DNA of 64,000 nucleotides from Bacillota bacterium (GTDB taxonomy: Bacteria; Bacillota; Clostridia; Lachnospirales; Cellulosilyticaceae). Position 1 is the first letter of the stretch, and every line of letters begins with the position of its first letter. Below the pieces are notes generated by a model. The model worked only from the letters and a program-made list of their open reading frames with translations. It was not told the origin of the DNA and searched no databases. The stretch covers positions 62,001-126,000 of the forward strand of contig JAEWMQ010000041.1 of assembly GCA_023393125.1 (NCBI GenBank), read 5' to 3'. This document shows, piece after piece, positions 50,893 to 60,596 of this stretch. Position numbers and translations under genes: made by a program.

Positions 50893-53517
50893 ATGAGTCG
50901 ACAATGGGTTTATATGTTTCAAGAAGGAGAAGCAGGTAATAAGAATCTACTAGGAGGTAAAGGGGCTAATCTTGCAGAAATGACACAGCTTGGGTTACCC
51001 ATTCCACATGGTTTTATAGTAACAACTGACGCGTGTACAGAGTACTATGCAAATGGTGGTTCACTTACAGATGCTATTATGGCTCAAATTAAAGAAGCAC
51101 TTGCTAAACTTGAAGACTTAGCAGGTAAGAAATTTGGAGATACAGAGAATCCCTTACTTGTATCAGTACGCTCAGGGGCGCGTGTATCAATGCCTGGTAT
51201 GATGGATACCGTTCTTAATTTGGGGCTTAATGATGTGGCAGTAGAAGGTCTTGCAAAGAAAACAGGAAATACAAGATTTGCATATGACTCTTATCGCCGT
51301 TTTATTCAAATGTTCTCAGATGTTGTTATGGAAATTCCTAAACCTCGTTTTGAAAAAATTATAGATGAAATGAAAGAAGAAAAAGGTATCAAGTTGGATA
51401 CTGAGCTTGATGCAGATGACCTTAAAGAAATGGTTAGTCGCTTTAAAACACTTTATAGAGAAGAAAAAAACATAGAATTCCCACAAGAACCAGAACACCA
51501 ATTAATGGAAGCTATTAAAGCGGTATTTCGTTCTTGGATGAATCCACGTGCTATTATTTACAGAAGAATGAATGATTATCCATCTGATTGGGGTACAGCT
51601 GTAAACGTGCAAATGATGGTATTTGGTAACATGGGTAATACATCTGGTACAGGTGTTGCTTTCACAAGAAACCCTTCTACAGGTGAAAATAAAATTTATG
51701 GTGAGTATCTCATTAATGCACAAGGTGAAGACGTTGTTGCTGGTATTCGTACACCAAACCCTATTACACAACTTGAACAAGATATGCCAGATGTATATGC
51801 ACAGTTCACAGAAATCTATACAACTCTTGAGAATCATTACCGTGATATGCAAGATATGGAGTTCACAGTTGAAGACGGTAAATTGTTCTTCCTTCAAACA
51901 CGTAATGGTAAGAGAACAGCAGGGGCTGCGCTTAAAATTGCAGTTGATCTTGTTGCGGAAGGTAAAATCACTGAAGAAACAGCTGTTTGTCGTGTTGATC
52001 CAAAACAACTTGACCAATTACTTCATCCAACATTTGATCCAAAAGCACTTAAGGCTGCAAAAGTAATCGGTAGTGCACTTCCAGCCTCACCAGGTGCAGC
52101 AGCTGGAAAAGTATACTTCACAGCAGAAGATGCTAAAAATGCAGCAATAGCTGGTGAAAGAGTAATCTTAGTTCGCCTTGAAACATCTCCAGAGGATATC
52201 GAAGGTATGGCAGCAGCTCGTGGTATATTAACAGTACGTGGTGGTATGACATCACATGCAGCCGTAGTTGCACGTGGTATGGGTACATGTTGTGTATCTG
52301 GATGTGGCGAAATTAAAATTGATGAAGAAGCTAAAACATTTAAATTAGCTGGTGTTACATACAAAGAAGGAGACTATATCTCTTTAGATGGTTCTACAGG
52401 TAATATTTATGGTGAAGATGTAGCAACTATCGAACCAGAAATTACAGGTGATTTCGAAACACTTATGAGTTGGGCAGACAAAGTAAGAGTACTTAAAGTA
52501 CGTACAAATGCTGATACGCCAAAAGATGCAAGAAACGCTGTAAAATTTGGAGCAGAGGGTATAGGGCTTTGCCGTACAGAGCATATGTTCTTTGAAGAAG
52601 ATCGTATTATGAAGATTCGTAAGATGATTGTTTCTAAAACAGAAGAAGAAAGAAGAGAAGCACTAAAAGGACTTCTCCCACTTCAAAAAGGTGACTTCGT
52701 AGGAATTTACGAAGCGATGGAAGGTAGACCAGTAACTATTCGTCTTCTTGATCCACCACTTCATGAGTTCGTTCCACATACTGATGAAGATATTGCTGAT
52801 CTTGCAAGAGAAATGGGACTTACATTTGAAGACCTTAAAGCAACTGTAGAGGGCCTTCATGAATTTAACCCAATGATGGGACACCGAGGTTGTCGTCTTG
52901 CTGTATCTTATCCAGAAATTGCTGAAATGCAAGCGCGTGCTATTATTGAAGCTGCTGTACAAGTGAAACAAGAAAAAGGTTATGATGTGGTACCAGAAAT
53001 TATGATTCCACTTGTAGGTGAAAAGAAAGAACTTAAATTTGTTAAAGATATTGTGGTTAAGACGGCAGATGCTGTTATTAAAGAAGCGGGTATCGACATG
53101 ACCTATCATGTAGGAACGATGATTGAAATTCCACGTGCAGCGCTTACAGCAGATGCTATTGCAGAGGAAGCTGAGTTCTTCTCATTTGGTACAAATGACT
53201 TAACTCAGATGACATTTGGCTTCTCTAGAGATGATGCTGGTAAGTTCTTAGAAGATTATTATGGAAAAGGTATTTACGAAAGCGATCCATTTGCTAGACT
53301 TGACCAAACAGGTGTAGGACAATTAGTACAAATGGCGGCTGAAAAAGGTCGTAAGGCACGTCCAAATATTAAGTTAGGTATCTGTGGTGAGCATGGTGGA
53401 GATCCATCTTCAGTTGAATTTTGTCACAAAGTAGGTCTTAACTATGTATCATGTTCTCCATTCCGTGTACCTATTGCTAAACTTGCAGCAGCACAAGCGG
53501 CTATTAAGAATAGTTAA
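50893..53517 (+). CDS. ppdK: Pyruvate phosphate dikinase
   Basis: PPDK interconverts pyruvate, ATP and phosphate with phosphoenolpyruvate, AMP and pyrophosphate; in clostridia it can serve PPi-linked glycolysis. The 874-residue product has the ATP-grasp domain (GGKGANLAEMTQLGLPIP), the phosphohistidine domain with GGMTSHAAVVARGMGTCCV (catalytic His), and the C-terminal TIM barrel with GLCRTEHMFF and FSFGTNDLTQMTFGFSRDD. Length is normal. AGGAGGG is before the ATG. Codon use looks biased toward highly expressed codons. It is a single-gene unit with a terminator. Confidence 0.97.
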   Translation: MSRQWVYMFQEGEAGNKNLLGGKGANLAEMTQLGLPIPHGFIVTTDACTEYYANGGSLTDAIMAQIKEALAKLEDLAGKKFGDTENPLLVSVRSGARVSMPGMMDTVLNLGLNDVAVEGLAKKTGNTRFAYDSYRRFIQMFSDVVMEIPKPRFEKIIDEMKEEKGIKLDTELDADDLKEMVSRFKTLYREEKNIEFPQEPEHQLMEAIKAVFRSWMNPRAIIYRRMNDYPSDWGTAVNVQMMVFGNMGNTSGTGVAFTRNPSTGENKIYGEYLINAQGEDVVAGIRTPNPITQLEQDMPDVYAQFTEIYTTLENHYRDMQDMEFTVEDGKLFFLQTRNGKRTAGAALKIAVDLVAEGKITEETAVCRVDPKQLDQLLHPTFDPKALKAAKVIGSALPASPGAAAGKVYFTAEDAKNAAIAGERVILVRLETSPEDIEGMAAARGILTVRGGMTSHAAVVARGMGTCCVSGCGEIKIDEEAKTFKLAGVTYKEGDYISLDGSTGNIYGEDVATIEPEITGDFETLMSWADKVRVLKVRTNADTPKDARNAVKFGAEGIGLCRTEHMFFEEDRIMKIRKMIVSKTEEERREALKGLLPLQKGDFVGIYEAMEGRPVTIRLLDPPLHEFVPHTDEDIADLAREMGLTFEDLKATVEGLHEFNPMMGHRGCRLAVSYPEIAEMQARAIIEAAVQVKQEKGYDVVPEIMIPLVGEKKELKFVKDIVVKTADAVIKEAGIDMTYHVGTMIEIPRAALTADAIAEEAEFFSFGTNDLTQMTFGFSRDDAGKFLEDYYGKGIYESDPFARLDQTGVGQLVQMAAEKGRKARPNIKLGICGEHGGDPSSVEFCHKVGLNYVSCSPFRVPIAKLAAAQAAIKNS

Positions 53518-53546
53518 TTCGTATAATGTCAAAATAATTTACCCTC

Positions 53547-53583
53547 AAAAGAGGAAGCTACTTGAGTAGTTTCCTCTTTTTTG
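53547..53583 (+). terminator. Intrinsic terminator of ppdK
   Basis: AAAAGAGGAA (53547-53556) pairs with TTCCTCTTTT (53571-53580), with an inner CTAC/GTAG stem and T-run. Confidence 0.92.
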
Positions 53584-53714
53584 TTATCAAAAAGCTAAAA
53601 GCCTATTGAGAAGTTATATTTAATTATGCTAGAGTGAAAGTAAGTAAAGTATATAAAAGGATATAAAGTAAAGAATATAGGATGATATAAAGTTTTACAA
53701 AGGAGTTTATAATA

Positions 53715-54674
53715 ATGATAAAAGAGACATTCACGTTTTTATCAGCTAACGGAAAAAATCAAATTTACGTTAAGTTGTGGAAACCGGAAAATAAGCCTAT
53801 TAAAGGAATATTACAAATTTCCCATGGTATGATTGAACATATTGAACGTTATGAAGAATTTGCAGGCTTTTTAGCTGATAGAGGTTTTATAGTAGTAGGT
53901 AATGACCACATGGGACATGGACAATCTGTTAGTAGTTCTGATGAATGGGGATACTTTGCAGAGCAAGAGAGTAGTTTAAAAGTGGTAGAGGATTTGCATA
54001 TTCTAACACTCAAGATGAAAAAGATGTACCCTGATACAAACTATTTTGTTTTAGGGCATAGTATGGGATCATTTATGATTAGACGATATTTAATGACTTA
54101 TGGAGAAGAAGTAGATGGTGCTATTATTATGGGAACTGGAAGACAGCCTTTTTTAAAACTAATCTTAGGAAAATTAGTTTTAAAAATAACTAAGGCCATT
54201 TATGGAGAAAAGCATCGAAGTATTTTTTTAGATCAGCTAATGTTTGGAAATTACAATAAACGTTTTAGCTCTAATAAAAAAGGAAAAGAGTGGCTTACTG
54301 GCGATGAAAAACAAGTCCAGAAATATATGAATGATCCAGCATGCTCTTTCTTGTTTACCATAAATGGTATAGAGACCTTGTTATCTACTTTAACTTTTAT
54401 TCAGGCCAAAAAAAATATTAGACATTTGCCTAAAGATATTCCAATGTTAATGATATCAGGAAATGAGGATCCTGTTGGAGGATATGGAAAAGGTGTCTAC
54501 CAGGTGTTTAAGACGTATCAACAACATGGTGTCAAAAATATTGAATTAAAATTGTGTAAGGGACTTAGGCATGAGCCGCTCAATGAAAAAAATAGGTATG
54601 AAGTTTATGAAATGTTATATACTTATTTAGATAAGTGGCAAAAGATGCTTGCTTTGTCCAAGAATGTTTTATAA
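53715..54674 (+). CDS. Alpha/beta hydrolase, lysophospholipase-like
   Basis: A 319-residue serine hydrolase of the Hydrolase_4 (monoacylglycerol lipase-like) group. It has the oxyanion region HGMIEHIERYEEFAG, the HMGHGQSV loop, the nucleophile elbow LGHSMGSFM with Ser near residue 117, and near the end a GNEDPVG acid segment and LRHEPLNE with the catalytic His. No signal peptide, so cytoplasmic. AAAGGAG precedes the ATG. The substrate is unknown. Confidence 0.9.
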   Translation: MIKETFTFLSANGKNQIYVKLWKPENKPIKGILQISHGMIEHIERYEEFAGFLADRGFIVVGNDHMGHGQSVSSSDEWGYFAEQESSLKVVEDLHILTLKMKKMYPDTNYFVLGHSMGSFMIRRYLMTYGEEVDGAIIMGTGRQPFLKLILGKLVLKITKAIYGEKHRSIFLDQLMFGNYNKRFSSNKKGKEWLTGDEKQVQKYMNDPACSFLFTINGIETLLSTLTFIQAKKNIRHLPKDIPMLMISGNEDPVGGYGKGVYQVFKTYQQHGVKNIELKLCKGLRHEPLNEKNRYEVYEMLYTYLDKWQKMLALSKNVL

Positions 54675-54696
54675 AAGTTTTAAGAAATAAAACTAT

Positions 54697-54738
54697 ACAA
54701 AGTCCAACTTGGAAACAAGTGGGCCTTTGTTTGGTTTT
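54697..54738 (+). terminator. Intrinsic terminator of the hydrolase gene
   Basis: A 15-position stem with two mismatches (54697-54711 with 54716-54730), GAAA loop, then TTGGTTTT. Confidence 0.75.
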
Positions 54739-54809
54739 AACAAAAATCGTTAAAAAAAAAGGAAATAGGTATAAAGTGTCGTATTTAATAAGTATATGGG
54801 GTGATGAGT

Positions 54810-55817
54810 ATGTGTTATAGAGAGCAACAAGAACAGTATGAATGTATAGGCCTTAGTGAATTTGCTACAAAAAGCATGTTGTCAAAAGGAAGAGAACGTT
54901 TTGAAGAAGAATGTGAAGTTAGAACATTTTTCCAAAGAGATCGTGACCGTATTTTACATTCAAAAGCCTTTAGACGATTGGCACATAAGACCCAAGTGTT
55001 TATTTCTCCTCAAGGTGACCATTATCGTACGCGTCTAACTCATACCCTAGAGGTTTCCCAAATTGCACGAACTATAGCAAGAGCACTAAAATTAAATGAA
55101 GATCTAACAGAAGCTATTGCGTTAGGGCATGACTTAGGTCATACACCATTTGGGCATACAGGGGAGCATAGTTTACAAAAGTTAACTGGAGGTGACTTTT
55201 CACATAATAAGCACAGCTTACGTGTTGTAGAAGTTTTAGAAAACAATGGAAAAGGTCTAAATTTGACTTTTGAAGTAAAAGATGGTATTTTAAATCACCC
55301 AACCAGTGGTAAACCAGCAACCTTAGAAGGTAAAGTTGTCCAAATTTCTGATAAAATTGCTTATATTAATCATGATATAGATGATGCACTCAGAGGAAAG
55401 GTACTTAAACAAGAAGATTTACCTAAAATTTATACTTCGATTTTAGGGAATTCATCAAGTGAGAGAATCAGTACTTTGATTACAGATATTATCAAAGAAA
55501 GTACAGGAAAAAATACAGTGACTATGAGTCTAGAAATACAAGAAGCATTTTCTAAGCTACGTCAATTCCTTTTTCAAAATGTTTATATAGGCTCTTCTGC
55601 TAAAGAGCAGGAGGATAAAGCGAAACATATTGTGACGCAGTTATATGAGTATTATATTAATGATTTAGAGAAGTTGCCTATGTCATACATAGAACGACTA
55701 AAAATGGGGGATTCTGAAAAGCAAGTAGTATGTGATTATATCGCAGGTATGACAGATCGATTTGCTATTCAAACTTATATGGATTTATTTTTCCCAAAAT
55801 CATGGAATATTTACTAA
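54810..55817 (+). CDS. dgt: Deoxyguanosinetriphosphate triphosphohydrolase-like protein
   Basis: HD-domain dNTP triphosphohydrolases split dGTP or other dNTPs into deoxynucleoside and triphosphate. The 335-residue product has the HD pattern with TRLTHTLEVSQIARTI, ALGHDLGHTPFGHTGEHSL and the later ISDKIAYINHDIDDA. The ATG at 54810 is chosen; GGGGTGA lies 6 bases before it and a GTG at 54801 is within that site. It is the first gene of the dgt-dnaG-rpoD unit, conserved in clostridia, with 29 bases to dnaG. Confidence 0.9.
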   Translation: MCYREQQEQYECIGLSEFATKSMLSKGRERFEEECEVRTFFQRDRDRILHSKAFRRLAHKTQVFISPQGDHYRTRLTHTLEVSQIARTIARALKLNEDLTEAIALGHDLGHTPFGHTGEHSLQKLTGGDFSHNKHSLRVVEVLENNGKGLNLTFEVKDGILNHPTSGKPATLEGKVVQISDKIAYINHDIDDALRGKVLKQEDLPKIYTSILGNSSSERISTLITDIIKESTGKNTVTMSLEIQEAFSKLRQFLFQNVYIGSSAKEQEDKAKHIVTQLYEYYINDLEKLPMSYIERLKMGDSEKQVVCDYIAGMTDRFAIQTYMDLFFPKSWNIY

Positions 55818-55846
55818 TTTTAAACTTTAGAAAGGAAGGAGAATAG

Positions 55847-57610
55847 ATGAGGTATCCAGAGCATGTAATTGAAGAAGTACGAGAAAAAAGTGATATTGTC
55901 TCTATTATCTCCGAATACACAACACTTACTAAAAAAGGGCACTCCTATACAGGATTATGTCCTTTTCATAGCGAAAAAACACCTTCATTTTCCGTAAGTG
56001 AAGATAAACAACTTTATTATTGTTTTGGTTGTGGCGCAGGAGGGAATGTCATTACATTTCTCATGCAAAAAGAAAGTATGACTTTTATAGAAACGATTAA
56101 GTACTTAGCAGAGCGAGAAAATATTAAATTAGATGAAACTTATTTATCCGAAGAAGAAGTGGAAAAAAATAAAAAAAGGCAACACCTTTTGGAAATTTTA
56201 AAAGAAAGTGCCCGTTTCTTCCATTATAATTTAAGGCAAGAACAACATAAAGGTGCTTTAACTTATTTGACGGATAGAGGCTTATCTTTAGACACAATTA
56301 AGCAATTTGGTTTAGGGTATGCATCACCACAATTTAATGAGCTTTATGAATATCTAAAGCAAAAGGGGTATACTGATGAACTTTTATTAGAATCAGGGCT
56401 TTTTTTAAGTGGGAAAAATAGTAAAATGCCGTATGACCGTTTTGCTGATCGTATTATTTTCCCGATTTTTGATTTAAGTAAAAAAGTCATTGCTTTTGGC
56501 GGACGAGTTTTAGATGGTAGCTTACCTAAATATTTAAATTCACCTGAGAACCTACTTTTTAATAAAAGTAGGGTATTATATGGCCTTCATTTAGCTAAAA
56601 CTTCCTCAAGTCCATATTTTATTTTAGTAGAAGGTTATATGGATGTTATTGCTATGCATCAAGCAGGATTTAATCAAACCATCGCATCGCTAGGGACAGC
56701 TTTTACCCCAGGTCATGCCAAGCTTATTAAACGACATGTGAAAGAAGTTGTCATTTTATATGATAGCGATGGTGCTGGACAAAAAGCCGCTTTAAGAGCT
56801 ATTCCTATTTTAAGAAATGAAGGGATTAAGGTCAAGGTACTTCAGTTAAAAGAGGGAAAAGATCCAGATGAATTTCTAAAAGCACACGGCTATGAAGCTA
56901 TGAAAAAACTTGTAGAGGAGGCACCAGTAGATATATGGTTTCAAGTGCTACATGTTGAAAAAAAGTATCAGCTTAGTAATCCAGAAGAGAAAGTGAAATT
57001 CTTGCAAGAAGTAGCAACTATTTTAGCAGAGTCGAGTAGTAGCATTGAACAAGCTATTTATATTGATGAGATTTGTAGTAAATATCAAATAGATGAAGTA
57101 GCTTTCAAAGCTGAAATGAATCAGCATCAAGGGCAGATGTTAAAGAAGGTAAAAGAAAGAGAAAAGGCAGTCCCTTCTAAGGCGCATAAACAACAACTTT
57201 TTAATAATGAGGTCATTTTTTTAGCTACTTTATATCATTATCCACAATTAGGTAGGCATATTTTAGAGTATATTAGACCTGAAATGTTTCAAGAAGAGCT
57301 TTTGTATGACTTAGCAAAGGCTATTATGGACACCTTGGATACGGGTAAAGAAGTAGATTTAAATTACTTCACCACTAAATATCCAGAAGTAAATGAGCAA
57401 AATATTATTTCTCATGTGCTTATTCATAAAGATCATCGTTATGAGGATATGGAAATTTTACAAAAGATGATGACTGAAAATGTCAAACGTCTTAATAAAA
57501 CGTATATAGAAATGCGTTTAAAACAAACAACAGATATAAAAGAAGTACAAAATCTACTATTTCAAAAAAAGGAACTTGACAAATTGAATATTGATTATAT
57601 AAATGGTTAG
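55847..57610 (+). CDS. dnaG: DNA primase
   Basis: DnaG makes RNA primers at the replication fork. The 587-residue product has the N-terminal zinc-binding domain (CPFHSEKTPSFSVSEDK and CFGCGAGGN, with the CHCC ligands), the TOPRIM catalytic core (VEGYMDVIAMHQAGF, LYDSDGAG), and a C-terminal helicase-binding domain. AAGGAAGGAG is before the ATG. The next gene, rpoD, starts about 30 bases later; dnaG-rpoD is the conserved macromolecular synthesis operon. Confidence 0.97.
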   Translation: MRYPEHVIEEVREKSDIVSIISEYTTLTKKGHSYTGLCPFHSEKTPSFSVSEDKQLYYCFGCGAGGNVITFLMQKESMTFIETIKYLAERENIKLDETYLSEEEVEKNKKRQHLLEILKESARFFHYNLRQEQHKGALTYLTDRGLSLDTIKQFGLGYASPQFNELYEYLKQKGYTDELLLESGLFLSGKNSKMPYDRFADRIIFPIFDLSKKVIAFGGRVLDGSLPKYLNSPENLLFNKSRVLYGLHLAKTSSSPYFILVEGYMDVIAMHQAGFNQTIASLGTAFTPGHAKLIKRHVKEVVILYDSDGAGQKAALRAIPILRNEGIKVKVLQLKEGKDPDEFLKAHGYEAMKKLVEEAPVDIWFQVLHVEKKYQLSNPEEKVKFLQEVATILAESSSSIEQAIYIDEICSKYQIDEVAFKAEMNQHQGQMLKKVKEREKAVPSKAHKQQLFNNEVIFLATLYHYPQLGRHILEYIRPEMFQEELLYDLAKAIMDTLDTGKEVDLNYFTTKYPEVNEQNIISHVLIHKDHRYEDMEILQKMMTENVKRLNKTYIEMRLKQTTDIKEVQNLLFQKKELDKLNIDYING

Positions 57611-57640
57611 AATAGTAGACAGGAGAAAGGATTGATAATA

Positions 57641-58723
57641 GTGAAAGATGTGGCAGAACAGAAACTAGCTTTTAAGGCAAAGTTAGACCAGCTTATAAAC
57701 ATTGCAAAAGATAAAAAAGGAATGCTTGACCAAGAAGATATCAACGATGTGTTTTCAGATATGGATCTGGAACCTAGTAAAATAGAACAAATATATGAAT
57801 ATTTAGAAGCACAAAACATAGATGTTATTGGAAATCTAAATGATACAGAAATAGACGATGTTGATATTGATTTAAGTAACCTACCTGATGGCATCAGTAT
57901 AGATGACCCTGTTCGTATGTACCTTAAAGAAATCGGAAAAGTCCCTCTCCTTTCAGCAGAACAAGAAATTGTCTTGGCACAGAGAATGCAAGACGGTGAT
58001 CAAGAAGCTAAGAAGAAATTAGCAGAAGCTAACTTAAGGTTAGTAGTTAGTATTGCAAAACGTTACGTAGGTCGTGGTATGCTTTTCTTAGACCTTATTC
58101 AAGAAGGAAATTTAGGTCTTATTAAAGCTGTAGAAAAATTCGATTACACAAAAGGTTTTAAATTTAGTACTTATGCAACTTGGTGGATTCGTCAAGCTAT
58201 CACAAGAGCTATTGCTGACCAAGCACGTACAATCCGTATTCCTGTGCATATGGTAGAAACCATTAATAAGCTTATGCGTGTCTCAAGACAACTTTTACAG
58301 GAACTTGGTCGTGATCCACAACCAGAAGAAATTGCAAAAAGAATGGATATGCCAGTATCTAAGGTGCGTGAGATTATGAAGATTTCACAAGAACCTGTTT
58401 CTTTAGAGACGCCTATTGGTGAAGAAGAAGATAGCCATTTAGGGGATTTCATTCCTGATGAGGACATTCCAGTACCGGCAGAAGCAGCAGCTTTTACTTT
58501 ATTAAAAGAACAGTTAATTGAAGTGCTAGATACTTTAACAGAAAGAGAACAAAAGGTACTTCGTTTACGTTTTGGACTAGATGACGGACGTGCAAGAACT
58601 CTTGAAGAAGTAGGGAAAGAGTTTAGTGTAACAAGAGAACGTATTCGTCAAATCGAAGCAAAAGCTTTAAGAAAACTTCGTCATCCAAGCAGAAGTAAAA
58701 AATTAAAAGATTATCTTGAATAA
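57641..58723 (+). CDS. rpoD: Primary RNA polymerase sigma factor (sigma A)
   Basis: The housekeeping sigma factor, 360 residues, with region 1.2-2 (MYLKEIGKVPLLSAEQE, LRLVVSIAKRY, GFKFSTYATWWIRQAI), region 3 and region 4 (LRLRFGLDDGRARTLEEVG, VTRERIRQIEAKALRKLRHP). Region 1.1 is short and acidic, as in Firmicutes. The start is uncertain: GTG 57641 follows AAAGG by 10 bases, while a TTG at 57632 follows AGGAG by 6. It is the third gene of the dgt-dnaG-rpoD unit and ends at a terminator. Confidence 0.96.
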   Translation: MKDVAEQKLAFKAKLDQLINIAKDKKGMLDQEDINDVFSDMDLEPSKIEQIYEYLEAQNIDVIGNLNDTEIDDVDIDLSNLPDGISIDDPVRMYLKEIGKVPLLSAEQEIVLAQRMQDGDQEAKKKLAEANLRLVVSIAKRYVGRGMLFLDLIQEGNLGLIKAVEKFDYTKGFKFSTYATWWIRQAITRAIADQARTIRIPVHMVETINKLMRVSRQLLQELGRDPQPEEIAKRMDMPVSKVREIMKISQEPVSLETPIGEEEDSHLGDFIPDEDIPVPAEAAAFTLLKEQLIEVLDTLTEREQKVLRLRFGLDDGRARTLEEVGKEFSVTRERIRQIEAKALRKLRHPSRSKKLKDYLE

Positions 58724-58735
58724 AACTTGAAGAGT

Positions 58736-58760
58736 AGAAGTTGCTAGTCAACTTCTCTTT
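58736..58760 (+). terminator. Intrinsic terminator of rpoD
   Basis: AGAAGTTG (58736-58743) pairs with CAACTTCT (58749-58756), then CTTTT. Confidence 0.82.
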
Positions 58761-58804
58761 TCTTATTACAATTTATATTTAAAAAGATTCAAAGAGGTGT
58801 TATA

Positions 58805-59494
58805 GTGCAATTATCAACGCGTTTATCAGCTTTAGTTCAATATGTTCCACAAGGGAGCAGAGTCATAGATGTAGGAACAGATCATGCCTACATACCTATT
58901 TATCTCATTAAGAATAAGATGGCTATAAGTTGTTTAGCAACAGATATTAATGCAGGACCATTAAAGAAAGCAGCTTATAATATAAAGCAGTATGGTATTG
59001 ATCAAATTCGTTTAAAGCAAACCAATGGCCTAGAAGGAGTAAGTAAAGCGGATGGCGATGTAGTTATGATCTCTGGCATGGGAGGCTATTTAATTATAGA
59101 TATTTTAGAACGAGCGAAAGAATTAGTAAGTGGGATAAAAAAACTTATATTACAGCCGCAACAAGATATTGATGAGGTAAGGAAGTATTTACACCAAATA
59201 GGTTTTCGTATAGAAGATGAAGATTTTGTAATAGATGATGAGAAATATTATACAGTTATTGTAGCTGTTCATGGAAGTGAACATTATGAACATGCCTATG
59301 AATATATTTATGGCAAATGTTTAATTAAAAAGAGCCTACCTGTATTTAAAGAATGGCTGATAAAGAAAGAAGAAAAATTAGAGGAGATTAGTGCAACGCT
59401 TCAAGATAAGGATTCTGAAGCAGCTCTAAGTCGGCAGAAAGAATTAGCAAAAGAATTAGCGATGCATCGGGAGGTGATGACATGCCTATCTTAA
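58805..59494 (+). CDS. trmK: tRNA (adenine22-N1)-methyltransferase TrmK
   Basis: TrmK methylates N1 of A22 in bacterial tRNAs. The 229-residue product is a class I SAM methyltransferase with motif I VIDVGTDHAYIPIYL, the ATDINAGPLKKAA motif and ISGMGGYLIIDIL, all typical of TrmK, and a C-terminal helical region. The start is a GTG at 58805 after AGAGGTG. It overlaps the next gene by 13 bases; trmK with the Nif3-like gene downstream of rpoD is a conserved order. Confidence 0.92.
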   Translation: MQLSTRLSALVQYVPQGSRVIDVGTDHAYIPIYLIKNKMAISCLATDINAGPLKKAAYNIKQYGIDQIRLKQTNGLEGVSKADGDVVMISGMGGYLIIDILERAKELVSGIKKLILQPQQDIDEVRKYLHQIGFRIEDEDFVIDDEKYYTVIVAVHGSEHYEHAYEYIYGKCLIKKSLPVFKEWLIKKEEKLEEISATLQDKDSEAALSRQKELAKELAMHREVMTCLS

Positions 59495-60585
59495 ATGAAG
59501 TCATTGCTGTGTTAGAGAAGTTTGCACCCACAGAACTAGCAGAAGCATGGGATTCTGTAGGTTTATTGCTTGGAAGCCAGGGGCAGTCCGTTAATAAAGT
59601 TTTGTGTGCTCTAGATTTAAATGAAGAAGTGGCAGAAGAAGCAATTCAGCTTCAAGCAGATTGTATTGTCACACATCATCCATTTTTATTTAAGCCATTA
59701 AAACAAATTGATTTAGATTCAAAATCAGGTCGAATAATTGCTAAGCTTATTAAAGCTAATATAGCAGTCTATGCCATGCACACAAACTATGATATAGCTG
59801 AAGGTGGATTAAATGATTATTTATCTGCAGGACTGGGCTTAGAAGAAATTAAAGTTCTTCAAATAACAAAAGAAGAAAAGTTATGTAAATGCCAAGTTTA
59901 TGTACCAGTTACACATGCAGAAGCAGTAAGAGAAGCGATTGTATCTTATAATCCATGTAAAATAGGTGATTATGCTGGGTGCACATTTATGGCATCAGGA
60001 GAAGGTACCTTTATGCCTTTAGAAACAGCAAATCCCTATATCGGAACATGTGGAAATTTAGAGAGGGTAAAAGAATGTGTTATTAGTTTTATGACTGAAG
60101 CAAAACAAGTTACTGATATAATGAAGCATATTCAAAAGGTACATCCTTATGAAGAGATAGCTTATGATGTATTTGAACTAAAGAATATAGCAAAACACTA
60201 TGGTATAGGACGTGTGGGCGTATTACCAGAGGCTTTGAGTTTAGAAGATTTTATTACTCAGGTAAAGCAGTTTTTTGGTGTCCCTTATGTAAGAGTAACG
60301 AAAGTGAAAAAAGTACCTACTATTAAGCGAGTTGCCATTTGTTCAGGTAGTGGTGCTGAATATATATCAATAGCTGCTAAGACAGCAGATGTTTATATTA
60401 CAGGTGATCTAAAGTTTCATGAAGCACAAATGGCTTATGATTTAGGAATTCCTGTTATTGATGTAGGACACTATGTTTCTGAAAATAAGGCACTAATACC
60501 TATTGGACATTGCATTACTAGTCAATTTGAGGACTGTGAGGTTGTATACTCTAAGATAGATGGAGAAATGCTATTTATAAAATAG
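59482..60585 (+). CDS. Nif3-like dinuclear metal centre protein
   Basis: The NIF3/DUF34 family forms hexamers with a dinuclear metal site and has no settled activity (GTP cyclohydrolase I type 2 naming is a historical guess). The 367-residue product has the metal-binding motifs VTHHPFLFKP near residue 62 and TNYDIAEGGLNDYL near residue 102, then an inserted PII-like domain (about 130-235), and VIDVGHYVSE near the end. The ATG at 59482 overlaps trmK. The nucleoside kinase gene follows 11 bases later. Confidence 0.92.
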   Translation: MPILNEVIAVLEKFAPTELAEAWDSVGLLLGSQGQSVNKVLCALDLNEEVAEEAIQLQADCIVTHHPFLFKPLKQIDLDSKSGRIIAKLIKANIAVYAMHTNYDIAEGGLNDYLSAGLGLEEIKVLQITKEEKLCKCQVYVPVTHAEAVREAIVSYNPCKIGDYAGCTFMASGEGTFMPLETANPYIGTCGNLERVKECVISFMTEAKQVTDIMKHIQKVHPYEEIAYDVFELKNIAKHYGIGRVGVLPEALSLEDFITQVKQFFGVPYVRVTKVKKVPTIKRVAICSGSGAEYISIAAKTADVYITGDLKFHEAQMAYDLGIPVIDVGHYVSENKALIPIGHCITSQFEDCEVVYSKIDGEMLFIK

Positions 60586-60596
60586 GGGGGATAAGA

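Noticed and set aside
51502..52017. 171-residue open frame on the - strand inside ppdK
   Set aside because: Antisense to a strongly supported gene, with no ribosome binding site or recognisable motif; the composition is that of a shadow frame of biased codons.
52023..53109. Further long - strand frames inside ppdK (113, 66 and 148 residues)
   Set aside because: Same reason: they mirror the ppdK codon pattern and have no start signals.
54635..54820. 61-residue + strand frame after the alpha/beta hydrolase gene
   Set aside because: It overlaps the hydrolase end and contains the terminator; no motif or binding site.
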